Source: Cellulomonas sp. Root485
Lineage (GTDB): Bacteria; Actinomycetota; Actinomycetes; Actinomycetales; Cellulomonadaceae
Direction of reading: 5' to 3'
Length of the DNA stretch: 64,000 nucleotides
Assembly: GCF_001426705.1 (NCBI RefSeq)
Contig: NZ_LMFC01000002.1
Location: forward strand, 829,905-893,904
The notes under the pieces were generated by a model. It saw nothing but the letters and a program-made list of their open reading frames with translations. It had not been told where the DNA came from and searched no databases. Shown one piece after another: positions 18,902-28,394 of the stretch. Each line of letters starts with the position of its first letter. Within the stretch, counting starts at the first letter, position 1. The translations under genes and the position numbers were made by a program.

Positions 18902-19530
18902 CGTCGTCGCAGCCGGACTCCCTCCGCGCACTCGTGAGCGTGATGGACCGGCTGCGCTCGCCCGGCGGCTGCCCGTGGGACGCCCAGCAGACGCACGAGT
19001 CGCTGGTGCCGTACGCGCTCGAGGAGGCCCACGAGCTGGCGGAGGCCATCGAGACCGGGGACCGGAGCGGGCTGCGTGAGGAGCTGGGCGACCTGCTGCT
19101 GCAGGTGGTGTTCCACGCGCGCATCGCCACCGAGCACCCGAGCGACCCGTTCGACGTGGACGACGTCGCCGCCGACCTGGTCGCCAAGCTGGTCCGGAGG
19201 CATCCGCACGTGTTCGAGGACGCGGAGGTCGAGGGTGATGTGCACGTGCAGTGGGACCGGCTGAAGAACGCGGAGAAGCAGCGCGGCTCGGCCCTCGACG
19301 GTGTCCCGCTGGCCCTGGGCGCGCTGGCGCGCGCGCAGAAGATCGCCGGGCGCGCGGGTCGGGCAGGGCTGACGACGCACGCCCCCGCCGGGGACGGTCT
19401 CGGGGAGCGGCTGCTCGCGCTCGTGCTGGAGGCGGAGGCCGCGGGGGTCGACGCCGAGGGTGCACTGCGTCGGACAGCGGCGGCCTGGGAGCAGGGACTG
19501 AGGGCGGACGAGTCGGTCGCGGGCTCCTGA
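18898..19530 (+). CDS. mazG: Nucleoside triphosphate pyrophosphohydrolase MazG
   Basis: 210 aa. The alpha-helical NTP-PPase core is clear: GGCPWDAQQTHESL, then EEAHELAEAIE (EExxE metal site), then REELGDLLLQVVFHARIA (second ExxD site) and HPHVF. It hydrolyses abnormal or excess NTPs to NMP and PPi. Only one clear MazG domain is present, as in many actinobacteria. GTG start overlaps the lipoprotein stop by 4 nt. It follows mfd as in M. tuberculosis (Rv1020-Rv1021). Confidence 0.92.
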   Translation: MTSSQPDSLRALVSVMDRLRSPGGCPWDAQQTHESLVPYALEEAHELAEAIETGDRSGLREELGDLLLQVVFHARIATEHPSDPFDVDDVAADLVAKLVRRHPHVFEDAEVEGDVHVQWDRLKNAEKQRGSALDGVPLALGALARAQKIAGRAGRAGLTTHAPAGDGLGERLLALVLEAEAAGVDAEGALRRTAAAWEQGLRADESVAGS

Positions 19531-19560
19531 GACGGACGACGATTCCTCCGAAGGACGGAA

Positions 19561-19574
19561 GGAAAGCGCTTGCC
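19561..19574. promoter_or_regulatory. LacI-family/cre-like operator candidate upstream of pntA
   Basis: GGAAAGCGCTTGCC has the AAGCGCTT core typical of LacI/GalR-family operators and of cre sites. It lies 85 nt upstream of the pntA start in the 128-nt gap after mazG. Only the core is symmetric, and a single site is weak evidence. Confidence 0.35.
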
Positions 19575-19658
19575 GAAGGTCCGTTCGAGCCCGTAGCCTG
19601 CCCGTGCCCGCCATGATGAGCGCGACACCCGACCACTGGACGACGGAGGAACGCAGCG

Positions 19659-21212
19659 ATGCGCATCGGCATCCCGATCGAGAGCCGACCCGGCGAGCGG
19701 CTCGTCGCCGCGACGCCGAAGACGGTCGGCCAGCTGGTCGGCCTCGGCTACGAGGTGGTCGTCGAGAGCGGCGCCGGCGACTCCGCGACGTTCCGTGACC
19801 AGGACTACGCGGCCGCAGGCGCGACGGTCGGCGGCGTGGCCGACGTCTGGCACGCCGACGTCGTCGCCAAGGTCAACCCGCCGACGGACGCCGAGGTGGC
19901 CTCGTTGCGCCGGGGCGCCACGCTCGTCGCCATGCTCGCGCCCGCGTCCAGCCCGGCGCTCGTCGAGGACCTGCACGCCCGCGGCGTGACCGCGCTCGCG
20001 CTCGACGCGGTGCCGCGCATCTCCCGGGCGCAGGCGCTCGACGTTCTGAGCACCATGTCGAACGTGGCCGGCTACCGCGCGGTGGTCGAGGCCGCCGAGG
20101 TCTACGGCGGCATGTTCACCGGGCAGGTCACCGCGGCGGGTAAGACACCGCCGGCGCGCGTGTTCGTCATCGGTGCGGGCGTGGCCGGGCTGGCGGCGAT
20201 CGGGGCCGCGGGCTCGATGGGTGCCCGCGTCCGCGCGTTCGACGTGCGGCCCGAGGTCGGCGAGCAGATCGAGTCGATGGGTGCGACGTTCGTGCAGGCC
20301 GAGGCCGCACAGCAGGCGGTGAGCGCCGACGGGTACGCCAGCGCGCTCACGCAGGAGCAGGAGCGGCTGACCCAGGAGATGTACACCGCCGAGACGGCGG
20401 ACGCGGACATCGTCATCACGACCGCGCTGGTGCGCGGGCACGCGCCGACCACCATCACCGCGGCGATGGTCGCCGGGATGCGGCCGGGCAGCGTGATCAT
20501 CGACCTCGCGGCCTCCGGCGGCGGCAACTGCGAGCTGACCGTGCCGGGCAAGTCCGTCGTGACGGAGAACGGCGTGACGGTCGTCGGGTACACCGACCTG
20601 ACCAGCCGGATGCCGCAGCACACGTCCCAGCTGTTCGGCACCAACATCGTGCACCTGCTCCAGCTGCTCACCCCCGGCAAGGACGGGCAGCTGGTGCTCG
20701 ACCTGGACGACCCCGTGCAGCGGGGGATGGCGGTCACGCACGACGGCGAGGTGCTGTGGCCACCGCCCCCGGTGCAGGTGTCGGCGGCCCCGACCGCGGT
20801 GGCGGGGCCCACGGACGAGGAGCGAGCGGCGTCTGCGGCGGCCGCCCTGGCCGACAAGGCCAGGCGTCGGCAGCGGAGGAACGTCGTCCTCGCGTTGCTG
20901 GCCGTCGTCGTGCTGCTCGGCATCTCGTTCGCGCCGGCCGTGTTCCTCGGCCACTTCACCGTCTTCGTGCTCGCGGTGATCGTCGGCTACTACGTCATCT
21001 CCAACGTGAGCCACTCGCTCCACACGCCCCTGATGGCCCAGACCAACGCGATCTCCGGGATCATCCTGGTCGGCGCGCTTCTGCAGATCGGTGACGACAG
21101 CTGGCTGGTGACCGTCCTGGCGGTCATCGCCGCGTCGGTGGCCAGCATCAACGTCTTCGGGGGCTTCCTCGTCGCCAACCGCATGATCCGCATGTTCCGG
21201 AAGGACGCCTGA
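19659..21212 (+). CDS. pntA: Proton-translocating NAD(P) transhydrogenase, alpha subunit
   Basis: 517 aa, the one-piece (E. coli-like) alpha subunit. Residues 1-140 are the AlaDH/PNT N-terminal domain ([20 protein letters not shown]). The NAD fold carries [20 protein letters not shown] (~170). [17 protein letters not shown] is the conserved end of domain I. About four TM helices follow residue 405. With PntB it uses the proton gradient to reduce NADP+ with NADH. GGAGGA lies 8 nt upstream of the ATG. It is transcribed with pntB (4-nt gap) and sits between mazG and eno. Confidence 0.96.
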   Translation: MRIGIPIESRPGERLVAATPKTVGQLVGLGYEVVVESGAGDSATFRDQDYAAAGATVGGVADVWHADVVAKVNPPTDAEVASLRRGATLVAMLAPASSPALVEDLHARGVTALALDAVPRISRAQALDVLSTMSNVAGYRAVVEAAEVYGGMFTGQVTAAGKTPPARVFVIGAGVAGLAAIGAAGSMGARVRAFDVRPEVGEQIESMGATFVQAEAAQQAVSADGYASALTQEQERLTQEMYTAETADADIVITTALVRGHAPTTITAAMVAGMRPGSVIIDLAASGGGNCELTVPGKSVVTENGVTVVGYTDLTSRMPQHTSQLFGTNIVHLLQLLTPGKDGQLVLDLDDPVQRGMAVTHDGEVLWPPPPVQVSAAPTAVAGPTDEERAASAAAALADKARRRQRRNVVLALLAVVVLLGISFAPAVFLGHFTVFVLAVIVGYYVISNVSHSLHTPLMAQTNAISGIILVGALLQIGDDSWLVTVLAVIAASVASINVFGGFLVANRMIRMFRKDA

Positions 21213-21216
21213 CCCC

Positions 21217-22599
21217 GTGCTGACCTCCGTGGCCCAGGCTGTCTACCTCGCCGCCGCCGTCCTGTTCATCCTCAGCCTCGCCGGACTCTCGAAGCAGGAG
21301 ACCGCCCGGCGCGGCAACGTCGCCGGCATGGTGGGCATGGCGCTCGCCCTCGTCGCGACCGTCGCGCTCGCCCTGGAAGGCTCCGAGCGGCCCGTCGAGG
21401 TCACCGGCACGCTGATCCTGGTGGTGTTCCTCGTCGGCTCGACCGTGGGCACCTGGCAGGCGCGTCGCGTCGAGATGACGCAGATGCCCGAGCTCATCGC
21501 GATCCTGCACTCGTTCGTCGGCCTCGCGGCGGTGCTCGTCGGGTACAACTCGTTCCTCACGGAGCCGTCCGACCCCGCCCACCTGGTCGAGGTGTTCCTC
21601 GGGGTGCTCATCGGTGCCGTGACGTTCACCGGCTCGATCGTCGCCTACCTGAAGCTGTCCACGAAGATCAGCTCTGCGCCGATGACGCTGCCCGGCCGCA
21701 ACTGGCTCAACCTGGGCATGGTCGTGGTGTCCGGCGCGCTGCTGGCCTGGTTCCTGAGCAGCGGGAGCGTGTGGCCGCTGCTGCTCATGACGGTCGTCGC
21801 GCTCGCCCTCGGCTGGCACCTGGTGGCGTCCATCGGCGGCGGTGACATGCCGGTCGTCGTCTCGATGCTCAACTCCTACTCCGGGTGGGCGGCCGCCGCG
21901 GCGGGCTTCATGCTCAGCAACGACCTGCTCATCGTCACCGGCGCGCTCGTCGGCTCGTCCGGTGCGATCCTCAGCTACCTCATGTGCACGGCGATGAACC
22001 GCTCCTTCGTCAGCGTCATCCTCGGCGGGTACGGCACCGCCGGCGGGACCGTCGTGGCGGCGGACGCCGAGCTCGGCGAGTACCACGAGATCAAGCCGCC
22101 CGAGGCGGCGGAGCTGCTCGCCGACGCCCGCCGCGTGGTCATCACCCCCGGGTACGGCATGGCCGTCGCGAAGGCCCAGTACCCCGTCGCGGAGCTCGTG
22201 GCCAAGCTGCGTGCGCGCGGTGTCGACGTCCGGTTCGGGGTCCACCCGGTCGCGGGCCGGCTCCCGGGGCACATGAACGTGCTGCTCGCCGAGGCCAAGG
22301 TGCCGTACGACATCGTGCTCGAGATGGACGAGATCAACGGCGACCTGGCCGACACCGACGTCGTCCTCGTCATCGGCGCCAACGACACCGTCAACCCGGC
22401 GGCGCTCGACGACCCGTCCTCCCCGATCGCCGGCATGCCCGTCCTCGAGGTGTGGAAGGCCGCCCGGGTCATCGTGTTCAAGCGGTCGATGGCCACCGGC
22501 TACGCGGGCGTGCAGAACCCGCTGTTCTTCCGCGACAACACCTCGATGCTGTTCGGGGACGCCAAGGACCAGGTCGAGCACATCATGCTGGCGCTCTGA
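21217..22599 (+). CDS. pntB: NAD(P) transhydrogenase, beta subunit
   Basis: 460 aa. The first ~270 residues contain eight or nine membrane helices forming the proton channel with PntA. The C-terminal domain III binds NADP(H): [20 protein letters not shown], then [19 protein letters not shown], then [12 protein letters not shown] and MLFGDAK. GTG start 4 nt after the pntA stop. Together they supply NADPH, possibly for biosynthesis and mycothiol reduction (inference). Confidence 0.96.
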   Translation: MLTSVAQAVYLAAAVLFILSLAGLSKQETARRGNVAGMVGMALALVATVALALEGSERPVEVTGTLILVVFLVGSTVGTWQARRVEMTQMPELIAILHSFVGLAAVLVGYNSFLTEPSDPAHLVEVFLGVLIGAVTFTGSIVAYLKLSTKISSAPMTLPGRNWLNLGMVVVSGALLAWFLSSGSVWPLLLMTVVALALGWHLVASIGGGDMPVVVSMLNSYSGWAAAAAGFMLSNDLLIVTGALVGSSGAILSYLMCTAMNRSFVSVILGGYGTAGGTVVAADAELGEYHEIKPPEAAELLADARRVVITPGYGMAVAKAQYPVAELVAKLRARGVDVRFGVHPVAGRLPGHMNVLLAEAKVPYDIVLEMDEINGDLADTDVVLVIGANDTVNPAALDDPSSPIAGMPVLEVWKAARVIVFKRSMATGYAGVQNPLFFRDNTSMLFGDAKDQVEHIMLAL

Positions 22600-22646
22600 G
22601 TCCACGGGTCGAAGGGCCCGGTACGGGCGGCTGGGGAAGTCACTAG

Positions 22647-23966
<1,320 letters not shown>

Positions 23967-23974
23967 CACACCTC

Positions 23975-24010
23975 GAAGGCCGGTCGCCCTTGCGTGGGTG
24001 GCCGGCCTTC
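23975..24010 (+). terminator. Terminator downstream of eno
   Basis: 15-bp stem (23975-23989 with 23996-24010, two G-U pairs) around a 6-nt loop, starting 9 nt after the eno stop. No T-run. Confidence 0.85.
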
Positions 24011-24100
24011 GGCGTGCCCGATCCTGTGAATGTCGCGTCCGGCGCGCCACGGGATCCGATATCCGGGCAGGTCGGGGCGGTACGGGGCAGAATCGACGCC

Positions 24101-24835
24101 ATGTCTGCCCCCCGACGCCCGGCGTCCCCGAGCGCCCCGGGTCGGCGTGCGGCGGCTCCGCGGTCCGGGACCCCCACGCCAGCGGCAGGCGTGCCGCGCG
24201 GGAACGCCGGCAGTCGTCCGTCGGCGCCGCGCTCCGGAGCGACACCGCGCGTCGGCCCGACCCCGTCGTCGTCGCCGAAGCCCTCCTCGTCGCGACCCTC
24301 CGCCACCCGGCCTGCCACCCGCGGGACACCCACCCCGCCCCGCGGAACCCCGCGTGCGGAGCGGGTGCAGCTGCGGGTGCCGCGGCTGTTCACCGTCCGC
24401 GCGATGGTGTTCTCCTGCGTTCTCCTGCTGGCGTTCGTGCTGGTGTACCCGACGCTGCACTCGTACCTGCAGCAGCGCGTCGAGGTGGACCAGCTGCGGG
24501 CCCAGGTGGAGGCGGCTCGGCAGCGCAACGACGACCTCGAGGCGGACCTGCGGCGCTGGGACGACCCGGCGTACGTGACCGCACAGGCGCGCGAGCGGCT
24601 GTCGTTCGTGCTGCCGGGGGAGAAGGCGTTCCGCGTCGTCGACCCCGAGACCGTCCCCGACACCGCGCCGACCGCCGACGGACCCGCCACCGTGCTGGAC
24701 TCCGGGTCGACGCTGCCCTGGTACGCGAACGTGTGGGAGTCGGTCGAGGTCGCGGGCGAGACCCCCGTGCTGGGTGCGGAGGATGCGGCGTCGCCGGGCG
24801 ACAATGGGACGCCCGCACCGCCCGCCGGCGGCTGA
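24101..24835 (+). CDS. FtsB/DivIC-family septum formation initiator
   Basis: 244 aa bitopic membrane protein of the divisome. Residues 1-95 are a Pro/Ser/Arg/Ala-rich cytoplasmic tail. One TM helix (FTVRAMVFSCVLLLAFVLVYP) sits near 98-120. A coiled coil follows (LQQRVEVDQLRAQVEAARQRN), then the DivIC motif WDDPAYVTAQARERLSFVLPGE and a disordered extracytoplasmic tail. It lies in the eno-ftsB-DUF501-ppx order seen in M. tuberculosis (Rv1023-Rv1026). The ATG at 24101 lacks a strong ribosome site. Confidence 0.88.
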   Translation: MSAPRRPASPSAPGRRAAAPRSGTPTPAAGVPRGNAGSRPSAPRSGATPRVGPTPSSSPKPSSSRPSATRPATRGTPTPPRGTPRAERVQLRVPRLFTVRAMVFSCVLLLAFVLVYPTLHSYLQQRVEVDQLRAQVEAARQRNDDLEADLRRWDDPAYVTAQARERLSFVLPGEKAFRVVDPETVPDTAPTADGPATVLDSGSTLPWYANVWESVEVAGETPVLGAEDAASPGDNGTPAPPAGG

Positions 24836-24865
24836 CCGGACCCCCTGCACGAACGGATCGACCCT

Positions 24866-25366
24866 GTGGCTCCCACCTTCGACGACGTGACCGACCAGGA
24901 CATCGCCGTGCTCGCCGAGCAGCTCGGCCGGCCCCCGCGCGGGGTCGTCGGCATCGCCGCCCGCTGCGTCTGCGGCCGTCCGCTCGTGGTCCGCACGGCC
25001 CCGCGGCTGGATGACGGCACCCCCTTCCCGACGACGTACTACCTCACCTGTCCGCCGGCGGTCGCGGCCGTGAGCACCCTCGAGGCCGGCGGGCTGATGA
25101 AGGAGCTCACCGCGAGGCTCGCCGAGGACGAGGAGCTGGCCGCCGCGTACCGCCGCGCTCACGAGGCCTACCTGGTGGACCGCGAGGCGCTCGGCCACGT
25201 CGAGGAGATCGCGGGCATCTCGGCCGGCGGCATGCCGACCCGCGTGAAGTGCCTGCACGTCCTGGTCGGCCACGCGCTGGCGGCGGGCCCGGGCGTCAAC
25301 CCGATCGGCGACGAGGCCCTCACCCTGATCCGCGACGACTGGCGCCCGGACCGCTGCACCTGCTGA
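24866..25366 (+). CDS. DUF501 domain protein
   Basis: 166 aa, GTG start. It is a conserved actinobacterial protein of unknown function. Visible are two cysteine-containing segments (RCVCGRPLVV and TYYLTCPP), SAGGMPTRVKCLHVLVGH, and a C-terminal WRPDRCTC, suggesting possible metal binding (inference). The position between the ftsB-like gene and ppx/gppA is conserved (Rv1025 in M. tuberculosis). Start chosen from the MAPTFDDVTDQD beginning common to such proteins; the ribosome site is weak. Confidence 0.88.
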   Translation: MAPTFDDVTDQDIAVLAEQLGRPPRGVVGIAARCVCGRPLVVRTAPRLDDGTPFPTTYYLTCPPAVAAVSTLEAGGLMKELTARLAEDEELAAAYRRAHEAYLVDREALGHVEEIAGISAGGMPTRVKCLHVLVGHALAAGPGVNPIGDEALTLIRDDWRPDRCTC

Positions 25367-25384
25367 CCGCGGCTGCATCACCGG

Positions 25385-25490
25385 ACGTCCGCACGATCGA
25401 GCGCCCGGACGACCGATTCCGCGGACGTCACCTGTCCGTGAGGGCAACGTCCGCACATTCGCGCGTCCCGACGACCCGATCCGCGGACGT
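25385..25490. repeat. 44-nt inverted-terminus repeat, two units (a, b)
   Basis: Two 44-nt units at 25385-25428 and 25447-25490 both begin ACGTCCGCA and end GCGGACGT, so each can fold on itself through 8-9 bp ends. The units share most of the interior (GAGCG..CC..ACGACC) and start 62 nt apart. They lie between the DUF501 stop and ppx/gppA. Three more units follow ppx/gppA at 26530-26676. Confidence 0.85.
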
Positions 25491-25558
25491 CCGAACTGTG
25501 CGCGCTCGTCCTCGGGCGTTGCGGGTGGGGCTCGTGGTCCGGTGCGAGGATGGTCCGC

Positions 25559-26512
25559 GTGACTCGTGTGGCTGCCATCGACTGCGGGACCAACTCCATC
25601 CGGCTGCTCGTCGCCGACGTCGACCCGGACGCCGGGACGCTCGTGGACCTCGACCGGCGGATGGAGGTCGTGCGGCTCGGTGAAGGCGTGGACCAGACCG
25701 GTCGGATCGCCCCCGAGGCCCTCGCGCGGACCCTGGACGCGGCCCGTCGCTACAACGACATCTGCACGGAGCTCGGGGTCGAGGCGATCCGGTTCGTCGC
25801 CACGTCGGCGTCGCGCGACGCGGAGAACCGGGCGGACTTCGTCGACGGGGTGCGTGCCGCGCTGGGCGTAGAACCGGAGGTCGTCGCCGGGCAGGAGGAG
25901 GCCGAGCTGTCGTTCCGCGGAGCCACCGGTGTGCTCGGCGGGCGGCACCCCGGACCGTTCCTCGTGGTCGACCTCGGTGGCGGCTCGACGGAGCTGGTGC
26001 TGGGCACGACCGCCCCCGAGGCGGCGCTCTCCATGGACGTCGGCTGCGTGCGGATGACCGAGCGCCACCTGCGCAGCGACCCGCCGACCGCCGCCGAGAT
26101 CGCCGCCGCGCACGCCGACGTCGGCGCGGCGCTGGACACCGCGTCGGCCGTCGTCCCGCTCGGCAAGACCGTCACGCTGGTCGGCCTCGCAGGGACCGTC
26201 ACCACCGTGACCGCCCACGGGCTCGGGCTGCCCGCGTACGACCCCGACGTCATCGACGGGTCGGTCCTGCCGGTCGACGTCGTCCTCGCGGCGTGCGACG
26301 ACCTCCTGGGGCGGTCCCACGAGGACCGTGCGGCCCTGGGCTTCATGCACCCCGGCCGCGTCGACGTCATCGGCGCCGGCGCGCTGGTCTGGGCGGACGT
26401 CATCCGTCGGGTGCGCGACGAGGTCGCCGCCGCCGGCGGGGAGCTGACCGAGGTGGTCACCTCCGAGCACGACATCCTCGACGGCATCGCCTGGAGCATC
26501 GCCACCCGCTGA
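25559..26512 (+). CDS. Ppx/GppA exopolyphosphatase family protein
   Basis: 317 aa, short form as in actinobacterial Ppx. The actin-like ATPase fold shows VAAIDCGTNSIRLLVAD (phosphate 1), ATSASRDAENRADF, VVAGQEEAELSFRG, VVDLGGGSTELVLG (phosphate 2) and VGLAGTVTTVTA. It hydrolyses polyphosphate or pppGpp. I chose the GTG at 25559 (AGGA 8 nt upstream; begins VTRVAAIDCG) over the ATG at 25550. It is the ppx2 equivalent of the mycobacterial block. It is flanked on both sides by the 44-nt repeats. Confidence 0.92.
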   Translation: MTRVAAIDCGTNSIRLLVADVDPDAGTLVDLDRRMEVVRLGEGVDQTGRIAPEALARTLDAARRYNDICTELGVEAIRFVATSASRDAENRADFVDGVRAALGVEPEVVAGQEEAELSFRGATGVLGGRHPGPFLVVDLGGGSTELVLGTTAPEAALSMDVGCVRMTERHLRSDPPTAAEIAAAHADVGAALDTASAVVPLGKTVTLVGLAGTVTTVTAHGLGLPAYDPDVIDGSVLPVDVVLAACDDLLGRSHEDRAALGFMHPGRVDVIGAGALVWADVIRRVRDEVAAAGGELTEVVTSEHDILDGIAWSIATR

Positions 26513-26529
26513 CCACCGGATGGGCCGCA

Positions 26530-26676
26530 ACGTCCGCACATTCGAGCGTCCCCACGACCGATCCTGCGGACGTCGTGGCTGGAGATGCCGCGAGGTCCGC
26601 ACTCCGTCGGGTTCCCACCCACGCGAGCGCGGACGTCCGCATGGTGGGGCGACCTGGGGGCCGGAGCTGCGGACGT
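26530..26676. repeat. 44-nt inverted-terminus repeat, three units (c, d, e)
   Basis: Units at 26530-26573, 26593-26636 and 26633-26676 are each exactly 44 nt. They begin ACGTCCGCA (unit d: AGGTCCGCA) and end GCGGACGT. Unit c closely matches a and b. Units d and e keep the ends but diverge inside and overlap by 4 nt, forming GCGGACGTCCGC. The rest of the gap to padR (26677-26852) holds only the padR upstream region. Confidence 0.85.
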
Positions 26677-26852
26677 CCGAGGGAGTGAGCGCGCGGCGAC
26701 ACGCCTGGCGCGTGGTGGACGGTAGTGCGCAATGTGTAATAGCGTCTCGCCTGCGGGAGCCGGAGGGGGTTCCCGCACCAGCTCGCCGGTCCGGTGCCGT
26801 CGGTCGCCCTGCGGGGCGGTCGACGCCACCGGGCGCGAACCCCGGAGGACCC

Positions 26853-27182
26853 ATGGACACCACACAGCTGCTCAAGGGCGTGCTCGACCTGGCGGTGCTC
26901 GCCGTCGTCTCCGACGAGGACGGGTACGGGTACGACGTCGTCCGTCGGCTGCGCGCCGCGGGCATCGAGGAGGTCGGCGACGCGTCGGTGTACGGGACGC
27001 TGCGGCGCCTGTACTCGTCGGGGGCGCTGACGTCGTACGTGGTGCCCAGCGACGAGGGGCCGCACCGCAAGTACTACGGGATCAACGCGCAGGGCCGGGC
27101 GATGCTCGAGGCGCAGCGCAAGGACTGGCAGGAGTTCGCAGGCACCATGGGCCGCCTGCTCAAGACGGAGGTCGTGCGATGA
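26853..27182 (+). CDS. PadR-family transcriptional regulator
   Basis: 109 aa winged helix protein: TQLLKGVLDLAVLAVVSDEDGYGYDVVRRL, then DASVYGTLRRLYSSGAL and PHRKYYGINAQGRAML, all classic PadR. GGAGG lies 4 nt before the ATG. Its last codons overlap the start of the membrane protein gene (ATGA). PadR genes are often paired with HAAS/DUF1700 membrane proteins, and the regulator probably controls its own operon. Inducer unknown. Confidence 0.93.
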   Translation: MDTTQLLKGVLDLAVLAVVSDEDGYGYDVVRRLRAAGIEEVGDASVYGTLRRLYSSGALTSYVVPSDEGPHRKYYGINAQGRAMLEAQRKDWQEFAGTMGRLLKTEVVR

Positions 27183-28297
27183 GCGTGCTGGACACCACGG
27201 ACGTGCTGGACGTCGCCGGGTACGCCTCGGCGGTGCGCCGCAGCCTCGCCGACCTGGGCCCGGAGCTGGTCGACGACCTCACCGACGACCTCGAGGCCGA
27301 CCTGGCGGAGGCGCTGGACGACGAGCGGCACGTGGCGCACGGCCGCGGGGTCCTGGAGCAGTTCGGGCCGCCCGAGGACTACGCCGCTGAGCTGCGGGCG
27401 GCGGCCGGACTGGCACCGGCGACGGCTCCGGGTCGACGGGTGCGGTTGAGCGACCCGGTGGACGACGCCCGCCGGTTCGGCCGCTGGATCCTGCGGCGGC
27501 TGCGCGCGCTGACGTGGTGGGCGCCCGTCGAGGCGTTCCTGATCGCCCTGCGGCCGGTGTGGTGGCTGCTGCGCGGGTGGGTCGTCTACCAGCTCGTCGC
27601 GATGATGTCCGGGGCGTCGGGGTGGCTGCCGCGGAACCTTGCGGCGTTCCTGGTGCTCGTGGGCACGGTGGTGCTGAGCGTGCAGTACGGCCGGGGGGTG
27701 TGGTTCCAGTCCCGTCGCGTCGCGTGGGTCGCGGTGACGGCGAACGTGGTCGCGGTCGTCGCCGTGCTGCCCCTGCTCGGCGGGGCGCACGACCGGGTGC
27801 TCGCGAGCGAGTCCGTCTACGCGGACTACACGGCGGGCCGGCTCGGCGTCGGCGGAGGCACCCAGACGATCATCCAGGACAAGGCGGTCGACGGGGTCGT
27901 CGTCGACGGCATGCAGGTGAGCAACCTGTTCGTGTACGACGCGGACGGCAACCCGCTGACGGACGTGCAGGTCTACGACGACCGCGGGCGCCCGGTGCGC
28001 ACCACGTTCGACAACGGCTTCGATCAGTACTGGTTCCCCGAGGCCACGGAGCCGTGGTCCTTCGTCAGTCGCGTGGACACCGACGGTCGTGCCCGGTGGA
28101 ACGTCTACCCGCTGCAGGGTGCGCCGACGTCCGAGTTCACCTACGACGACGCGGGTCTGCAGGTGCTGCCGGCGGGGTCCAGCGCGACGACACCGCCCTG
28201 GCCGTTCGCGAAGGCGCCGTCGCTCGACGACCCCCCGGAGGCGGCGATCGGCGCGGAGGGCCCCGTCCCGTCGCCGTCGCCCACCAGCACGCCGTGA
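27179..28297 (+). CDS. HAAS/permease-prefix domain membrane protein
   Basis: 372 aa. Residues 1-80 form a HAAS-like cytoplasmic domain (YASAVRRSLADLGPELVDDL, FGPPEDYAAELRAAAG). Three hydrophobic segments follow (roughly 110-220). An extracytoplasmic domain follows with WFPE and TFDNGFDQYWF, ending in a Pro/Ser/Thr tail. It is partner of the PadR gene, with 4-nt overlap. HAAS proteins are often PadR-linked membrane regulators; the extracellular part is not recognised. Confidence 0.75.
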   Translation: MSVLDTTDVLDVAGYASAVRRSLADLGPELVDDLTDDLEADLAEALDDERHVAHGRGVLEQFGPPEDYAAELRAAAGLAPATAPGRRVRLSDPVDDARRFGRWILRRLRALTWWAPVEAFLIALRPVWWLLRGWVVYQLVAMMSGASGWLPRNLAAFLVLVGTVVLSVQYGRGVWFQSRRVAWVAVTANVVAVVAVLPLLGGAHDRVLASESVYADYTAGRLGVGGGTQTIIQDKAVDGVVVDGMQVSNLFVYDADGNPLTDVQVYDDRGRPVRTTFDNGFDQYWFPEATEPWSFVSRVDTDGRARWNVYPLQGAPTSEFTYDDAGLQVLPAGSSATTPPWPFAKAPSLDDPPEAAIGAEGPVPSPSPTSTP

Positions 28298-28357
28298 CCT
28301 CCGTCGGCGGCACCCGGCGAAACGGGTGCCGCTGACGCCCTCGGGCTGCGAGAATGG

Positions 28358-28379
28358 GCGGTGGGAACGCTCCCACCGC
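28358..28379. promoter_or_regulatory. CebR/CelR-like operator upstream of beta-glucosidase
   Basis: 28362-28375 reads TGGGAACGCTCCCA, one mismatch from the TGGGAGCGCTCCCA operator known for CelR/CebR cellobiose repressors (LacI family). The symmetry extends to 9-bp arms (28358-28366 with 28371-28379). It lies 15 nt before the ATG, just after a possible -10 (GAGAAT, 28350-28355), where bound repressor would block transcription. Confidence 0.75.
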
Positions 28380-28394
28380 TCAACGAGGAGAGGC

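Noticed and set aside
19561-19574. Proven catabolite operator for pntAB
   Set aside because: Only the core of the site is symmetric, and there is a single copy; kept as a low-confidence feature only.
25385-26676. CRISPR array
   Set aside because: Only two and three units, with ends conserved rather than whole repeats, two units overlap, and no cas genes are present.
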